Assembly: GCF_900609045.1 (NCBI RefSeq)
Contig: NZ_UXAV01000042.1
Coordinates: forward strand, 558,001-622,000
Reading direction: 5' to 3'
Length of the DNA: 64,000 nucleotides
Source of the DNA: Filibacter tadaridae
GTDB taxonomy: Bacteria > Bacillota > Bacilli > Bacillales_A > Planococcaceae
Part shown: piece after piece, positions 7,911 to 17,380 of the stretch
Layout: each line of letters starts with the position of its first letter
How positions within the stretch are numbered: the first letter of the stretch is position 1
Program-made: the position numbers and the translations under genes
The notes under the pieces: generated by a model
The model's database searches: none
Seen by the model: the letters and a program-made list of their open reading frames with translations, nothing else
Told to the model about the DNA's origin: nothing

Positions 7911-8981
7911 TTACTTTTCTACAGAAAGTCCCATTAGGTACTCTGCAATAGCGTCAAGATCTTCATCTGACATATCACCAAATGATTGCATTTTATTGCC
8001 TGGTTTGTACTTTTGAGGATCTTTAATCCATTCTTTCAATGATTCCTTATCATGATCCATAAATCCTGCGATTCGATTGCGGTCACCGAAGGTTGCAAGG
8101 TTAGGTCCAATTGCTCCAGTCTCACCTACAGCTGAAGTTGCGTGACATGCAATACAGCTTTGTTGGAACAGTTCTTCACCTTGACCAACTGCAGCAACAT
8201 CTGTCGTTTCTTCGCCAGTTGCTTGCATTGCTGTTACCCATGTATCGAATTCAGCACGCGGCATTGTTTTCACTTTAAAATCCATAAGTGCATGGGAAGG
8301 TCCACAAAGTTCAGCACATTTGCCGTAAAAAACGCCATCTTTAAGATCCTTAGAATCTTTTTCAAATGAAAGGTAGAACTTATTAACGTTTTCAACGTTC
8401 GTATCAAGCTTTCCTCCAACAGCCGGAATCCAGAATGAGTGTTTAACATCCGCTGCAATTAGGTTGAAGTATACTTTTTCGTCCATTGGTACAACGAGTT
8501 CCTGTGCAGTGACAATCCCAAGTTCAGGATATTCAAATTCCCACCAGAAAAGTTTCGCCGTTACATCAACGACAAGATTCTCCGTATTACCTTCCTCATC
8601 TACTGCATCCATCGCTGTAACATTACCAAGTTTATATGTGTAATACACAGTTGGCACTGCAAGCACTAAAATGAGAAGAATCGGAACAACCGTCCATACT
8701 AGTTCGAGTATGTGACTTCCTTCCGTCTGTTTGGGTATATGATCTTCACCCAATTTCGAGCGGCGGAAACGGATGAGCGCAATTACATAGATAATTACGA
8801 CAACAATAATTACGATCAACATGATTACTGAAGATAAAATCAGCAAATTGAATTGATCTTTCCCGACTTGACCGGCCGGTAGGAGTATAGATAGCTGTTC
8901 CTGTCCGCATCCAGCAAGGAACACTGTAACAGCTGCTAATAGAGAAAAGAGACGCCACTTCTTGAGTCCTTTCATCATCAC
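7911..8981 (-). CDS. ctaC: Cytochrome c oxidase subunit II with fused cytochrome c (CtaC)
   Basis: 356 residues. A lipoprotein signal ends in the lipobox LAGC (Cys about 25). Two membrane helices follow (about 43-67, 87-107), then a cupredoxin domain whose CuA site is CAELCGPSHALM. A C-terminal cytochrome c domain carries CIACH and a distal Met (MQSFGDM), which marks the caa3 type. It receives electrons from cytochrome c on the outer face. The first codon is GTG at 8981, followed by two ATG codons; AGAGAGG is best placed for the GTG. Confidence 0.96.
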   Translation of the reverse strand: MMMKGLKKWRLFSLLAAVTVFLAGCGQEQLSILLPAGQVGKDQFNLLILSSVIMLIVIIVVVIIYVIALIRFRRSKLGEDHIPKQTEGSHILELVWTVVPILLILVLAVPTVYYTYKLGNVTAMDAVDEEGNTENLVVDVTAKLFWWEFEYPELGIVTAQELVVPMDEKVYFNLIAADVKHSFWIPAVGGKLDTNVENVNKFYLSFEKDSKDLKDGVFYGKCAELCGPSHALMDFKVKTMPRAEFDTWVTAMQATGEETTDVAAVGQGEELFQQSCIACHATSAVGETGAIGPNLATFGDRNRIAGFMDHDKESLKEWIKDPQKYKPGNKMQSFGDMSDEDLDAIAEYLMGLSVEK

Positions 8982-9078
8982 TTAATGATACCTCTCTTTC
9001 TGAAAAATAATTTTCTTGTTTTATGAGGACTTGTCGGCCTCTCTATATGAATTCCTATCCAAAGAAAGAATTCCAAGA

Positions 9079-9996
9079 TTAGATGAATATGGAGAAAATG
9101 ATAATTGCGACAAATAAAATCGTCATGTAATTCAACGAATAGATAAACATGGCTGTCGCCCATTTCAAGTCCTCTTTCGCTTTGAACCCTTTAACTGCTA
9201 AGTAAAGCCATCCTACGTTTAAAGCGGTTGCAAGCAGCAAAAACCAAATTCCCAACTCTGACAGAAGAAATGGTAACGGGAATAATAACAGCACCCAAGC
9301 AAGCATGGATTTCTTCGTTCTTGCAAATCCTTTTACAACTGGCAGCATGGGTATATTTGCCGCCCGGTACTCTTCTGTCCGGCGCATTGCCAAGGCATAA
9401 AAGTGCGGGGGTTGCCAAATGAACATAATAAGGAATAATGCCAAGGCACCTGCCCCAAGTGAAGGTTCGACAGCAGTCCAGCCAATCAAAGGAGGTATAG
9501 CTCCAGATAGGCTACCGACAATTGTATTGCCAACGTGTCTCCGCTTTGACCACATAGAGTAGAGTACAACATAACTGAAGATACCTGCAAGTCCCCATAT
9601 TCCGGCCGCAACGGACGCGGAAAACAAAAGTCCTTCACCCAGAACGATGAAAGTGAGTGCAAGTGCCAATACAGCCGGTGCTTTAAATCGTCCGGTAACT
9701 GTCGGTCTGGATTTCGTTCTAGACATAATCGGGTCGATATCACAATCGATTAAGTTATTAAGTGCAGCAGAGCCAGCGATTATCAAACCTGATCCGCCGA
9801 GTCCACAGACAATCAAATCGACATTATGTAGAAAGTTCTGACCAGTAAACTGAAATGCCAAAAATAGACCGGTGAATGTTGTTATCATGTTTGAATTGAC
9901 AATTCCTATTTTAATAAGTGCCAAGAAGTCCCGATACAAGGATGTTATCTTGACTTCAGGTTCCATGGATGAAGACACTATTCGACTATTCGGCAT
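9079..9996 (-). CDS. ctaB: Protohaem IX farnesyltransferase, haem O synthase (CtaB)
   Basis: 305 residues, about nine membrane helices of the UbiA superfamily. The prenyl-diphosphate motif is NLIDCDIDPIMSRTKSRP, with the second Asp-rich/Arg region near RTEEYRAANIPMLPVVKG. It adds a farnesyl group to haem b to make haem O, which CtaA then converts to haem A for the oxidase encoded downstream. The N-terminal 20 residues are polar, as in other Bacillales. The start has AGGAGG upstream. It is divergent from ctaA. Confidence 0.95.
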   Translation of the reverse strand: MPNSRIVSSSMEPEVKITSLYRDFLALIKIGIVNSNMITTFTGLFLAFQFTGQNFLHNVDLIVCGLGGSGLIIAGSAALNNLIDCDIDPIMSRTKSRPTVTGRFKAPAVLALALTFIVLGEGLLFSASVAAGIWGLAGIFSYVVLYSMWSKRRHVGNTIVGSLSGAIPPLIGWTAVEPSLGAGALALFLIMFIWQPPHFYALAMRRTEEYRAANIPMLPVVKGFARTKKSMLAWVLLLFPLPFLLSELGIWFLLLATALNVGWLYLAVKGFKAKEDLKWATAMFIYSLNYMTILFVAIIIFSIFI

Positions 9997-10157
9997 GTAA
10001 CTCCTCCTTTCAAAGTAGTTTGCAAAGTCCGCTATACTTAACTATATCGAAAACCCCAAGTAATTTCTACATATAAACGAAAAAACCTTTGATTTCCCAA
10101 AAACGTCGACACAACTGGCACTATGCTCTTTCTATACTAAATCATTTCAACTCACTC

Positions 10158-10202
10158 TTTGTGAAGTTAAAGCGTCTTTTTTATGAACAATTTGTGAAGT
10201 TA
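10158..10202 (+). promoter_or_regulatory. Two direct repeats TTTGTGAAGTTA, candidate ResD boxes
   Basis: TTTGTGAAGTTA occurs at 10158-10169 and again at 10191-10202, exactly 33 bases apart (three helical turns). Both are upstream of the ctaA promoter. The core resembles the TTTGTGAAT site reported for the response regulator ResD, which activates ctaA in B. subtilis. The assignment to ResD is inference. Confidence 0.5.
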
Positions 10203-10234
10203 TGGGGTGATTCGTCGTTTTAGCAGTCTTGATA

Positions 10235-10263
10235 TTGTTTTTTCAATCCTTTTTCGGTATCAT
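10235..10263 (+). promoter_or_regulatory. Candidate sigma-A promoter of ctaA
   Basis: TTGTTT (10235-10240), a 17-base spacer, then TATCAT (10258-10263). The -35 box is weak, as expected for an activated promoter. The remainder of the 323-base ctaB-ctaA gap shows no gene. Confidence 0.4.
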
Positions 10264-10319
10264 CAAAAAAGTAGGGCCATTTACATGTTGGCCACCAATT
10301 AAAAAGAAGGTGTCTTTTC

Positions 10320-11228
10320 TTGCAATCTAATAAATATTTAAAATGGTTTGCTGTCGCCTCCACATTCGGCATGCTTTTAATCATGCTTGGAGGCGCACTT
10401 GTCTCAAAAACCGACAGCGGTTTGGGTTGTGGAAGACATTGGCCTGGTTGTAACGGTCAACTAATCCCTGACGAAATCACGCCCGAAGTACTTATTGAGT
10501 TTTCCCATCGCCTCGTTACAGGTTCAGTCGGAATTCTCATCCTTATATTAGCCATTTGGTCTTGGCGATCATTGGGACATATAAGAGAAACAAAATTTCT
10601 GTCCTTCACTGCCATATTTTTTCTTATCCTACAATCTTTAATCGGCGCTGCCCAAGTTAAATGGGGGCAAGGCGATTTCATTCTTGCACTTCATTTCGGA
10701 ATTTCGTTGATTTCCTTCGCGGCTGTGCTACTACTGACACTTCTTATATTTGAAGTGGACAAGAAATTCGATACAGATAAAATTAGTGTTGGCAAAACAT
10801 TGAAATGGCATACAATCGGCGTTTCGTTATATTCTTATATCGTTGTTTATACGGGAGCACTTGTCCGCCACACTGAATCTGGGCTAGTTTGTAAGGATTG
10901 GCCACTATGTCGCAATGACCAATTTGAATTGCCCACCAATATGCATGAATGGGTCCAGATGGGTCACCGGGCAGCAGCGGCACTCATTGTCATCTGGCTG
11001 GGCATCATTGCTATTCACGTCATTCGGAATTACAAGGATCAGCGAGCGATTTACTGGGGATGGGTTATCGCATTTATCATTGTCCTACTCCAAGCAACTA
11101 CAGGTATGACGGTCGTCTTGACTAAACTAAATCTTTATGTTGCATTGCTTCATTCATTGTTCATAACGTTATTATTCGGTTTGTTGACGTATATGCTCTT
11201 ACTTGTTTCGAGGAGTAAATTGAAATAA
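10320..11228 (+). CDS. ctaA: Haem A synthase (CtaA)
   Basis: 302 residues, eight membrane helices in two four-helix halves. Each half has its histidine ligands (EFSHR and LALHFG; MGHRAA and ALLHS). The first outer loop has the conserved Cys pair in GLGCGRHWPGCNG, and the second half has a further pair in GLVCKDWPLCRN. The enzyme oxidises the C8 methyl of haem O to a formyl group. The start is TTG at 10320, nine bases after AAGAAGG. It is divergent from ctaB, as in Bacillus. Confidence 0.95.
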   Translation: MQSNKYLKWFAVASTFGMLLIMLGGALVSKTDSGLGCGRHWPGCNGQLIPDEITPEVLIEFSHRLVTGSVGILILILAIWSWRSLGHIRETKFLSFTAIFFLILQSLIGAAQVKWGQGDFILALHFGISLISFAAVLLLTLLIFEVDKKFDTDKISVGKTLKWHTIGVSLYSYIVVYTGALVRHTESGLVCKDWPLCRNDQFELPTNMHEWVQMGHRAAAALIVIWLGIIAIHVIRNYKDQRAIYWGWVIAFIIVLLQATTGMTVVLTKLNLYVALLHSLFITLLFGLLTYMLLLVSRSKLK

Positions 11229-11251
11229 TGAATCATTTCCCCTTATATCAA

Positions 11252-11292
11252 TAAAGAAAAGCACTTGGATTCAATCCAAGTGCTTTTCTTTA
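11252..11292. terminator. Bidirectional terminator between ctaA and pycA
   Basis: AAAGAAAAGCACTTGGATT pairs with AATCCAAGTGCTTTTCTTT around a single base. The genes converge here, so it can stop transcription from both sides. Confidence 0.9.
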
Positions 11293-11312
11293 TTGTTTCA
11301 ATGTATAGCTTC

Positions 11313-14300
11313 TTACTGTTCCAATTCAATTAGTAAATCGCCTGTGGAGATTGATTCGCTGGCTGCAACGTAAATTTCTTTTACAATCCCATCGTAAGGT
11401 GCCTGGATTGTCGTCTCCATCTTCATCGCCTCAGTGATAAGGAGATGCTCGCCACGTTTCACTTTCGCTCCTTTGGAAACTACAACTTTTAATACAGTTC
11501 CTGGCATTGTAGCTGCAATATGCGCAGTATTACCAAGATCGGCTTTCAATTTTCGGACAATATCGGATTCAACATTCATATCATTAATGATAACTTCCCT
11601 TGGCTGACCATTTAATTCGAAATACATCACACGTGTGCCGTCCGACTGAGGCTCGCTAATCGAAACAAGTTTGACAATCAATGTCTTCCCTTTTTCAATC
11701 TCCACTTCTATTTCCTCACCAAGACGCATTCCATATAAAAATTCAGGTGTATCGATGACGGATACATCACCAAATTCTTTTTCCATAGCGGAATATTCTT
11801 CGAATACCTTCGGATAGATTGCATAGGAAAGTACTTCGTGGCTCGTAACCGGTCGGTCCAACATGCTATTCAAATTGTCTCGTATTTTTTCAAAGTCAGC
11901 ATCCTGTAATAGCTCACCTGGACGAACAGTGATTGCTTCACGTTCTTTCAAGATGACTTTTTGCAACTCTTTGGGAAATCCTCCATAAGGTTGTCCAATA
12001 TACCCTTCAAAAAACTCGATAACTGATTCAGGAAAATCAATGGCCTTTCCGCGGGTAAGCACGGTTTGTTCATCCAAGTCATTCTGTACCATGAATAACG
12101 CCATATCGCCAACTACTTTAGAAGATGGTGTCACTTTAACGACGTCACCGAATAACAGATTGACGCGTGAGTACAAGTCTTTCACTTCTTCCCAGCGTTC
12201 TCCAAGACCAACAGCTTTTGCTTGTTGTTGTAGGTTTGAGTACTGGCCACCCGGCATTTCATGTACGTAAACTTCTGAATGAGGGCTTATCATGCCACTT
12301 TCAAATGGCTGATAATATTTCCGTACGTCTTCCCAATAATACGATAAGTCTTCGAGTGATTTCACATTTGTACGGACATTCCGTTTACCGCCCTGTAATG
12401 CATAATACAATGAACTGGCAGATGGTTGTGAAGTCAGTCCGCTCATTGCTCCAAGTGCTGTATCAACGATGTCCACTCCCGCTTCAATCGCTTTCGCATA
12501 CATGAATATTCCATTTCCACTTGTATCGTGTGAATGAAGATGTATCGGTATATCGACAGTATCTTTTAGTTCAGAAATAAGACGATATGCCGCTTCCGGT
12601 TTCAAAAGTCCCGCCATATCTTTGATTGCAAGAATATGGGCACCTGCCGATTCAAGTTCTTTCGCCATCTGTTTATAATAACCAACTGTGTATTTGTCAC
12701 GAGAATCATCCAGGATATCGCCTGTGTAACAAAGAGCAGCTTCGGCGACCTTACCCGCTTCACGTGTGGCGTCGATTGCCACTTCCATTCCTTTGATCCA
12801 GTTTAAACTGTCGAAAATACGGAATACATCGATACCTGCGTCCGCTGACTTTTTCACGAATTCCCGGATTACGTTATCGGGATAGTTCGTATAGCCGACT
12901 GCATTGGCACCGCGAAACAACATTTGGAAAAGAACGTTCGGGATTTGCTCGCGCAATTTCAGCAGTCTATCCCAGGGACTTTCTTTTAGGAATCTATAGG
13001 AAACGTCAAACGTCGCACCGCCCCACATTTCATATGAGAAAAGATCAGGCATCATTCTGGCCGATTCAGATGCAATTTTTGTAATATCAGACGTACGAAC
13101 ACGTGTAGCTAATAGCGACTGATGTGCATCTCTGAAAGTTGTATCCGTTAGTAGAACATCATTTTGTTCTTTGATCCATTTAACTAGCCCATCCGCACCG
13201 CGTTCATCCAAGATTTGTTTTGTTCCTGGTGTGGGCGGCGTCAGTAAGTCAATAGATGGCTTTCTCACAGGATGGAATACAGGTTTTGACTGTTTTCCTA
13301 TTCCAGGGAATCCGTTAATCGTCACATTACTGATATAATTCAACATTTTTGTTCCACGGTCTTTGCGATTCGGGAACAGAAATAATTCAGGCGTCTCATC
13401 GATGAATCCTGTGTCGTATTTTCCTGTGAGGAAGTTCGTATGCTTTACGACATTTTCAAGGAATGGAATATTTGTTTTGATCCCCCGGATTCTGAACTCT
13501 TGCAGGTTTCGATCCATTTTAGCCGCCGCTTCACGGAACGTCATTCCCCATGTTGACACTTTTACAAGTAATGAGTCATAGAAAGGTGTAATCACTGCAC
13601 CTTGGAAGCCGTTACCAGCGTCAAGACGTACGCCAAATCCACCACCCGATCGGTACACCATCAATTTCCCTGTATCAGGCATGAAATCGTTCAGAGGATC
13701 TTCGGTTGTGACACGTGACTGAATAGCGTATCCGAACAATGGTATTTTGTCCTGGATTGGGATACCCGTTTCTCCTTCATGAAGGTTTCCACCATTTGCA
13801 ATATGGATTTGTGAATGAACAATATCGATTCCTGTTACCATTTCTGTAATTGTATGCTCCACTTGAATACGTGGATTGACTTCTATGAAGTAAAACCGTC
13901 CATCGGAAACGAGGAACTCAACTGTCCCCGCATTGATGTATCCAATACTTTTCATCAATTTTACAGCCGATTCACAAATTTCTTCACGTAGTCCATCTTC
14001 AAGTGATATCGAAGGTGCGATTTCGACCACTTTTTGATGGCGGCGTTGAATTGAGCAATCCCGTTCATAGAGATGGACGATATTACCGTATGTATCTCCG
14101 AGAATTTGCACTTCTATATGCTTTGGTTTACTAATGTACTTTTCTACATACACTTCATCTGAACCGAATGCCGACTTTGCTTCAGATCTTGCACGTTCAA
14201 ACGCTTCCTCCACTTCTTCTGCGGAATTGACAATACGCATACCGCGCCCGCCGCCGCCGAGTGAGGCTTTTATGATGATCGGATAGCCATTCGATTCGCC

Positions 14301-14750
14301 GAATGTTGCGACTTCTGAGACTATAGTTATCGGCCCATCACTTCCTGGGATGACTGGAATTCCTGCATTGATTGCCTGTGTTCTTGCTTTCACTTTATCT
14401 CCAAACATATCCAGATGCTTCGACCCAGGACCGATAAAAATGATTCCTTCTTCTTCAAGACGTCGAGCAAACTCTTCATTTTCAGCTAAAAAACCATAAC
14501 CGGGGTGTACTGCATTTGCCCCCGAGTCTTTTGCAATCGCGATAATGCCCTCAATATCCAGGTAAGCATCAATTGGTTTTTTACCCTTGCCGACAAGATA
14601 GGACTCGTCCGCTTTGTAACGATGGAATGACCCGCTATCTTCCGTCGAATAAATCCCAACTGTAGGGATGTTCAATTCAGTACAGGCACGAAATATGCGA
14701 ATTGCAATTTCGCCTCGGTTAGCAACAAGAATCTTTTTTATTTCCCCCAT
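11313..14750 (-). CDS. pycA: Pyruvate carboxylase
   Basis: 1145 residues, the full length of the single-chain enzyme. Order: biotin carboxylase (1-455; KILVANRGEIAIRIFRA, ASLGGGGRGMRIV), carboxyltransferase with HMG-CoA lyase-like fold (about 530-800; TTFRDAHQSLLATR, LHSHDTSG), the linking PYC/OADA domain, and the C-terminal biotinyl domain with the biotinylated Lys in EAMKMET. It makes oxaloacetate from pyruvate, bicarbonate and ATP to refill the TCA cycle. It is downstream of ftsW, as in B. subtilis. The start at 14750 has an AGGAAG site. Confidence 0.98.
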   Translation of the reverse strand: MGEIKKILVANRGEIAIRIFRACTELNIPTVGIYSTEDSGSFHRYKADESYLVGKGKKPIDAYLDIEGIIAIAKDSGANAVHPGYGFLAENEEFARRLEEEGIIFIGPGSKHLDMFGDKVKARTQAINAGIPVIPGSDGPITIVSEVATFGESNGYPIIIKASLGGGGRGMRIVNSAEEVEEAFERARSEAKSAFGSDEVYVEKYISKPKHIEVQILGDTYGNIVHLYERDCSIQRRHQKVVEIAPSISLEDGLREEICESAVKLMKSIGYINAGTVEFLVSDGRFYFIEVNPRIQVEHTITEMVTGIDIVHSQIHIANGGNLHEGETGIPIQDKIPLFGYAIQSRVTTEDPLNDFMPDTGKLMVYRSGGGFGVRLDAGNGFQGAVITPFYDSLLVKVSTWGMTFREAAAKMDRNLQEFRIRGIKTNIPFLENVVKHTNFLTGKYDTGFIDETPELFLFPNRKDRGTKMLNYISNVTINGFPGIGKQSKPVFHPVRKPSIDLLTPPTPGTKQILDERGADGLVKWIKEQNDVLLTDTTFRDAHQSLLATRVRTSDITKIASESARMMPDLFSYEMWGGATFDVSYRFLKESPWDRLLKLREQIPNVLFQMLFRGANAVGYTNYPDNVIREFVKKSADAGIDVFRIFDSLNWIKGMEVAIDATREAGKVAEAALCYTGDILDDSRDKYTVGYYKQMAKELESAGAHILAIKDMAGLLKPEAAYRLISELKDTVDIPIHLHSHDTSGNGIFMYAKAIEAGVDIVDTALGAMSGLTSQPSASSLYYALQGGKRNVRTNVKSLEDLSYYWEDVRKYYQPFESGMISPHSEVYVHEMPGGQYSNLQQQAKAVGLGERWEEVKDLYSRVNLLFGDVVKVTPSSKVVGDMALFMVQNDLDEQTVLTRGKAIDFPESVIEFFEGYIGQPYGGFPKELQKVILKEREAITVRPGELLQDADFEKIRDNLNSMLDRPVTSHEVLSYAIYPKVFEEYSAMEKEFGDVSVIDTPEFLYGMRLGEEIEVEIEKGKTLIVKLVSISEPQSDGTRVMYFELNGQPREVIINDMNVESDIVRKLKADLGNTAHIAATMPGTVLKVVVSKGAKVKRGEHLLITEAMKMETTIQAPYDGIVKEIYVAASESISTGDLLIELEQ

Positions 14751-14768
14751 GATACGACACTTCCTATT

Positions 14769-15932
14769 CTATTTGTTTTTTTCATATTTTACGAATATCG
14801 ATACATTCATCAATATTCCTAAAGATAACGATAGCAGAATCACCGACGTACCGCCATAGCTGATAAACGGTAACGGTACACCTGTAAGAGGTATCAGCCC
14901 TGTTAATCCACCTAAGTTTACGAACGTTTGAATACCTATCACACTACCAATCCCCGCAGCTAGCATACGTGCATGGGGATCTTTTGCTTTCAATGCAATA
15001 GACAAGGCCCTTAATACTATAAAACCTAAACCGCCAATAACAATGATAGCGCCTAATACACCTAGTTCTTCTGAAATAACCGCCATAATGACATCAGTAT
15101 GTGGTTCAGGTAAATACCCCATCTTCTGAATTGAGTTTCCAAGTCCCAACCCTTTTAAACCACCTGTACCAATCGCTATATAACCGTTAGCAATCTGGTA
15201 TCCTGACCCCTGAAGGTAGTCAAATGGATTTAAATAGGCTAACAGACGCCCCTGTCTGCTGGGGGTCATCACTGTATCCCATGCAAAGTATATAATAATT
15301 GCAACGGGTATAAGTGCTAACGAGACAATCCCACTCATTTTCATAAATGTTTTTTTATTTATACCGCTTGCAGCAAGAACCGAAAGGGCCGCCATGATGA
15401 TGATGAGTGATGTACCAATATCCGTCTCCAACATAATTGAGCCTACTGCGAGCACAAGAATGCCAATCGGTGGAGCGATTGCCTGATTGATGTTGTTTAT
15501 CGTACCAGATTCATACTTTTTTGCAAATACACTTGAGAAATAAACAATGATGACAAGCTTCGCCACTTCAGATGGTTGAATACTTCCAAACGGGAGACCA
15601 ATCCAGCTTTGAGAGCCGACATCCTCCCCGTACCCGATGAAATGCACAAGAATTAGTAGCGCGAACATACCAACAACCGCGGATACCATTATTCCTTTCC
15701 TTTTATAGTTTTTATAAGGAAAAAATGCCGCTATAAAAAAAGCGGGATAAGCAATTGCTAAATTTAGTATTTGCTTTTTAAAAAAATGATTTGCCGGGAA
15801 ATCATACTTATTAACAGCCCATACCATACTTGAGCTGTAAATCATGACAAGCCCAAAAAGGGTAAGAAAAAGAAATACGAAAAAAAGTGGAAAATCAAAA
15901 TTACGTAAAAATCGTTTAGTGTACGTTTTCAT
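14769..15932 (-). CDS. ftsW: FtsW/RodA/SpoVE-family cell-division glycosyltransferase (FtsW)
   Basis: 387 residues, ten membrane helices. The SEDS signatures are present: GLVMIYSSS in helix 1, FGSIQPSEVAKLVIIVYFSS, HTDVIMAVISEELG and the end block GVPLPFISYGGTSVI. SEDS proteins polymerise septal peptidoglycan from lipid II. Location directly upstream of pycA points to FtsW rather than RodA or SpoVE. The frame opens at 15968, but ATG 15932 has GAGG at proper distance and gives the usual short cytoplasmic N-terminus. Confidence 0.92.
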   Translation of the reverse strand: MKTYTKRFLRNFDFPLFFVFLFLTLFGLVMIYSSSMVWAVNKYDFPANHFFKKQILNLAIAYPAFFIAAFFPYKNYKRKGIMVSAVVGMFALLILVHFIGYGEDVGSQSWIGLPFGSIQPSEVAKLVIIVYFSSVFAKKYESGTINNINQAIAPPIGILVLAVGSIMLETDIGTSLIIIMAALSVLAASGINKKTFMKMSGIVSLALIPVAIIIYFAWDTVMTPSRQGRLLAYLNPFDYLQGSGYQIANGYIAIGTGGLKGLGLGNSIQKMGYLPEPHTDVIMAVISEELGVLGAIIVIGGLGFIVLRALSIALKAKDPHARMLAAGIGSVIGIQTFVNLGGLTGLIPLTGVPLPFISYGGTSVILLSLSLGILMNVSIFVKYEKNK

Positions 15933-15994
15933 CAACAATACCTCGGCTTCGTTAAACAAAAAACTCAAACTATGTAAAAGTTTGAGTTTTCAGC

Positions 15995-16276
15995 TTACTT
16001 TTTCGTATATATTTCGTGCAGCACAGTCATTTCTTTTTCAAGTAATGAAAGAATTTCATTCCCTTTGAAACGCTCAATCAACCCAAGTTTAACCGCAAAA
16101 TCAATTTCACGTGATAAACCATACATTTGAGTGTCCAGCACTTCTTCGTATAAGGGGCATTGAGGCATCGTCAAATGATCCATCTGCACTTTAATTAGTT
16201 GAGCAATTTTATCGGCATCGGCTTGAAGTTGTACCAAGGCCCTTTCTTGATATGTCTCTTGCAATTCAATATCCAT
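15995..16276 (-). CDS. ylaN: YlaN family, iron-binding Fur antagonist
   Basis: 93 residues from ATG 16276, with GGGGG seven bases upstream. The frame extends upstream, and another ATG at 16297 is possible. The body [20 protein letters not shown] then [15 protein letters not shown] is the near-invariant YlaN block, with the Cys and nearby acidic residues. YlaN (Fpa in Staphylococcus aureus) binds Fe(II) and relieves Fur repression, and it is important under iron limitation. This is family knowledge, not seen here. It sits before ftsW, as in Bacillus. Confidence 0.9.
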   Translation of the reverse strand: MDIELQETYQERALVQLQADADKIAQLIKVQMDHLTMPQCPLYEEVLDTQMYGLSREIDFAVKLGLIERFKGNEILSLLEKEMTVLHEIYTKK

Positions 16277-16457
16277 GAGGACGCCCCCATCAACCATAAT
16301 TTCTTCTCGGCGATTATGAATAAATTGTATCTTTTGAATGAAGAAAAAGCAAGCATTTCCTCTTTCAAATAATATGACTATCACCAAATGCTTTTCCTTA
16401 GAGCACCAAAGCGTTATACTTAACGAAAAGGTTTTTTATAAATAGGAGGAAATGAAA

Positions 16458-16958
16458 TTGGAAACTATTATTCCTATCAAAGGAAATGTACGACATTCAA
16501 TCACATTGGATCCAACAGTTTGGATTTTTGACGACCGTCGAATCGATTTAGATGAATACTTCACAAATGGGTATGTTGAAAAAGATCCACTTGAAGCCTA
16601 TAAAAAAGCGATGGGAAAACACTGGTCGCGCGAAATCATGGAAGGCTCAACTTTCCCACCTACATTGAAATCAGAAGAAACGTTTGAGGATTCAAAAGAA
16701 ATAACAGGCACTTACGGTATAAGCTTAAGCCACTTTTTAAAAATTGCTGACCCTTTAGAGAATGCACAAACTCTTTTCATAGAAACTACCGATGGCAACA
16801 GCCATCCTTTCCCACTGTCTGAAGCTAAAGAATTTATCTTCAAGTTTTGTGACGAAGGGAAGCCGGTCCTTGAAGACGGTCCCGTTCACGTTTACTTTAA
16901 AGACGGTTCGAACATTGACAAGCCTATTCGTAATGTCACTGCAATCAGGATCGACTGA
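16458..16958 (+). CDS. YlaL-like conserved protein of unknown function
   Basis: 166 residues. AGGAGG lies eight bases before a TTG at 16458 and only two bases before the in-frame ATG at 16452, so the TTG is preferred, though the ATG is possible. The N-terminal block RHSITLDPTVWIFDDRRIDLDEYF is highly patterned and acidic. No membrane segment or signal is seen. Its place between ylaN and ylaI matches ylaL in B. subtilis, which is the main reason for the name. The function is unknown. It is followed by ylaI after 12 bases, probably in one transcript. Confidence 0.7.
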   Translation: METIIPIKGNVRHSITLDPTVWIFDDRRIDLDEYFTNGYVEKDPLEAYKKAMGKHWSREIMEGSTFPPTLKSEETFEDSKEITGTYGISLSHFLKIADPLENAQTLFIETTDGNSHPFPLSEAKEFIFKFCDEGKPVLEDGPVHVYFKDGSNIDKPIRNVTAIRID

Positions 16959-16970
16959 AGGAGAGGTACT

Positions 16971-17174
16971 ATGCGCGTAAAATGTGTAATGTGTGATGAA
17001 ATCGGACAACTACCCGACAATGCACCACTTGCAAAAACCTTAAGGAACCGTCCGATTCATACGTATATGTGTTTGAGTTGCAGAGAGCGAATCACCAACA
17101 AAACAATCGCTCGGGTTGCGACAGGCAATTTCGTCTTCAGACGAAGCTCACACCCAATAGAAAAAGACTTTTAA
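16971..17174 (+). CDS. ylaI: YlaI, small zinc-ribbon protein
   Basis: 67 residues with two CxxC knuckles, CVMC (about 5-8) and CLSC (about 34-37), flanking RNRPIHTYMC. It is the Bacillales YlaI family, probably a zinc-binding cytosolic protein of unknown role. GGAGAGG precedes the ATG. Downstream there is no clear terminator before the repeat region. Confidence 0.85.
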   Translation: MRVKCVMCDEIGQLPDNAPLAKTLRNRPIHTYMCLSCRERITNKTIARVATGNFVFRRSSHPIEKDF

Positions 17175-17181
17175 CGTAGAA

Positions 17182-17335
17182 AAGCAAAAGCACCTTAAAC
17201 AAACGAATCTCCATACAAACTAAGCGTAGGCGCCTTCTAAGTGGTAGCCGAAGTGATAAGACTGGCAGTGATCTTCTGACTGGCTTATCACGGGAGGCAT
17301 CCACGAAGCGCCGCAGCGGATTCAATGAAATCATA
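17182..17335 (+). repeat. Degenerate Bacillales GCGCC repeat with R3 tail
   Basis: A short degenerate copy (AGCAAAAGCACCTT, 17185-17198) is followed by a fuller one at 17222: AAGCGTAGGCGCCTT, GGTAGCCGAAG, a GTGATAAG...CTTATCAC stem (17253-17290), and GGGAGGCATCCACGAAGCGCC, then AATGAAAT. It resembles the dispersed GCGAAGGCGCCTT-type elements of Bacillaceae and Planococcaceae. It has no coding capacity. Confidence 0.6.
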
Positions 17336-17380
17336 CTTTTTCAGCATATATATGTTGAACGCATGATTCTATATAATCTC

